Shown here piece by piece: positions 14,401 to 16,822 of a DNA stretch of 16,822 nucleotides. The notes beneath the pieces were generated by a model, which was not told the origin of the DNA, searched no databases, and saw only the letters and a list, made by a program, of their open reading frames with translations. The position numbers and the translations under genes are program-made. This DNA is from Fidelibacterota bacterium (GTDB taxonomy: Bacteria; Fidelibacterota; UBA2242), in contig DPVY01000107.1 of assembly GCA_003527965.1 (NCBI GenBank), positions 1-16,822 on the forward strand, given 5' to 3'. The stretch's first letter is position 1. Each line of letters begins with the position of its first letter.

Positions 14401-16822
14401 TCCCTGTTTTTGGGCGCCTGATCAGGATGAATAATTATATAGCTATTGAGCCGGGAAGTCACAGCCGTTCGCGTCACTCACTCCGGCAGGCGGTCGTAAA
14501 GGCGAAAAAGGGCTTGACAGTAGCCATTTTCCCGGAAGGAACCCGGTCAAAAAACGGTAAATTAGGCGTTTTTAAGAAAGGTTTTATCCACATTTTGAAG
14601 GGCACTCAGCTGGATGTATTGCCCGTGACCCTGAACGGCTTTTACTCGTTGAAGCCCAAACATCGTTTTACGATTATGCCCAAAGGGCGACTGGAGATCG
14701 TCATTCATCCGCCGTTTAAAGCCGGGCAACTTCTCCAACTTAGTGACAGGGAAATTATTACAAATGTAAAAAACAGGATCCAATCCGCTTATCGGGAACA
14801 ATAAAAAAAAATATCAGGAGTACTAAAATGGCATCAAAAGAAAAATGGGGCTTTATTGTAAATCCGGTTGCCGGAAACGGTTATGCCGGGAAGCATGCCG
14901 AAGATGTTGCCCGGATGATTAAAAAATATGGAATAGACGGGGAAATTGTTCTTACAGAACGTATGGGACATGCGACGGATCTGGCAGCAAAATTTGTGGC
15001 TGAAGGCTATAAGTATATTGTACCTGTTGGCGGAGACGGTACAATCAACGAAGCGGCTCAGGCTGTGATCGGGCATGAAGATATTACTTTTGGGGCGGTT
15101 TCCATGGGAACGGGTAACGATTTTATCCAAATTCCGGGGTTTTCCGATCATTTTACAGAAAAGGATTGGGAAATATTTTTCCAGCAGAATACGATTCAAA
15201 TGGATGTCGGCAAATGCAACGACCATTACTTTTTAAACGGTATGGGGCTTGGTTTTGATGCGGAAGTTGCATCTCAGAATTTCGATGAAAATGGAATGAA
15301 AAAGGGCGGCGAAGACAAATATCTTTGGCATATATTAAAGACACTGTTTACCTTTCGCGAACGTCCGGTGAATGTGCAGAATAACGGGCAGATGAAGCGG
15401 GAAAGTTGTTTTATCAGCACAATTTCCATTGGAAGACGATTTGCCGGAGGATATTTCCTGACTCCCCGGGCTATTGCCAACGATGGCTTATTGGATGTTT
15501 GCACAATTCAGGATCTTTATTTTTTGCAGCGTTTCCGGATCTTTTTAATGGTGCCGAAAGGGACTCATTTAAACCACAAACGGGTTCAATATTATCAAAC
15601 CGACCATATACATTTCGAGTTCGATCAAAAAGTGCCACATCATATCGACGGGGAAATCTTTTTTTCGGCTAAATACGACATCAGTGTTTTGCCCGGAAAA
15701 CTAAAAATTATTTATAATCCGAAAGGCAACCATTATTTTTTTTAAGAATAAATATCAATATATCTGTTCCCCGGACATTTCAGATTCAGCTAAGATAAAC
15801 CGCTGCTTGCAGCCGGGTTGTATATTCTGAGAATTGTTAACATCTCTTTTTGTCCGCCCGGGGAAGTCATTGTTTCCGGCGGGTATTCTAACGATCCGGT
15901 GAGCCGAAGCTCGGCCTTTCGGACGTTTTAGCGGATATTGGTACCGTTGACTTTCGTGTGCATTTTGAGTAAACTCAAATCTGTAATTTTGACGTTTTAT
16001 AAGAGAATAGACCAAATTTGAATTTTATTGATACTTTAAAGTCCGTCTTTTCGCGGACAATCTTCAGGATATTTTTGAGCCTGGCGCTACTAACGGTTGT
16101 GGCGGCAGCGCTGGTATTTCATTTTGAGGGCGTGAAAAATCCGGGTGAGTATACCAGTTTGTGGGATTCAGTCTGGTGGACGTTGGTTACGGTTTTCACG
16201 GTTGGGTACGGTGATATTCGGCCGATAACGACGGGCGGCCGGGTCATTGGCGTCCTGGTGATGGCTTCCGGAGTAATTCTGGTATCTTTAATCACTGCCT
16301 CGATCTCGTCAATTTTAGTGACGAAAAAAATTAGGGAGGAACAGGGTTTGGAATCGATAAATTTTGAAGATCATATCATCATTTGCGGCTGGAACAACCG
16401 GGCCGAAACCATTATTGAAACTTTTTTTCAACTCGCTAAGCCAAAACCACCCAAAATTATTCTGGTGAATGAACTTCCCGAAGACGAGATCAACAGTATT
16501 CTTGACCGTTTTAGTAAAAATAAGGTTAAGTTTATTCGAGGAGATTATACCCGCAATGCCCCCCTGGAACGGGCCGGTATTAAAGATGCAAAAACAATTA
16601 TCCTGCTTCCCAACCTATTTCAATATGAAGCGCTGGTTGCCGATGAAAAGACACTACTTGCCACGCTGAATATCAAATCCACCTATCCCAAGAAAAAGGT
16701 GATTGCCTTTATTATGAATCCGGAAAATGAAATTCACGTCAAACGCGCCAGGGCGGATGAGGTAATTGTCAGCGATCAATTTGTGGATTATTTTGTTGCC
16801 GGCGATGCGCTTGAACCGGGAA

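Overview
The window is bacterial chromosomal DNA of moderate GC. It is dominated by one arginine-biosynthesis operon, followed by two degenerate insertion sequences and then housekeeping genes. Canonical Shine-Dalgarno sequences precede most genes, and ArgH looks closest to the Bacteroidota-type enzyme. Together these suggest a Gram-negative-like organism near the FCB assemblage (for example a Marinimicrobia- or Calditrichota-like lineage). That placement is an inference; no rRNA or marker phylogeny is available here.

Layout. Positions 1-395 are a non-coding leader with several inverted repeats, ending at a stand-alone PLP aminotransferase of the LysN/2-aminoadipate type (396-1577, +). Convergent to it is a two-gene minus-strand unit, a DUF6506 protein followed by a TM1586-like nitroreductase (2856 down to 1644). 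A 340-bp divergent intergenic region then leads into argR-argG-argH-argC-argJ-argB-argD (3200-10492, +), tightly packed with several overlapping start/stop junctions. A consensus promoter (TTGACA-17 bp-TATATT) precedes argR. Two tandem palindromes resembling ARG boxes lie on its -10 and start region, so the repressor probably controls its own operon.

How the genes work together. ArgJ, ArgB, ArgC and ArgD make N-acetylornithine from glutamate and recycle the acetyl group to give ornithine. ArgG and ArgH convert citrulline to arginine. ArgB carries the N-terminal helix and C-terminal signature of the arginine-inhibited kinases, so control is likely both transcriptional (ArgR) and allosteric. 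The carbamoyltransferase (argF) is missing. Where an operon tail could continue there are instead two abutting insertion sequences: an IS4-family (DUF4372-type) element and an IS30-family element. Each has recognisable terminal inverted repeats and an internal deletion that removes one catalytic acidic residue.

Downstream are ychF (minus strand), tRNA-Asp(GTC), a non-coding stretch rich in palindromes, and a two-gene phospholipid unit (PlsC-like acyltransferase plus diacylglycerol-kinase-family lipid kinase). Last is the 5' part of a two-TM potassium channel with an RCK domain, cut by the window end. I see no CRISPR, phage, toxin-antitoxin or defence system. The most unusual structures are the paired deleted IS elements, the C-terminally short ArgH, and the intergenic inverted repeats.
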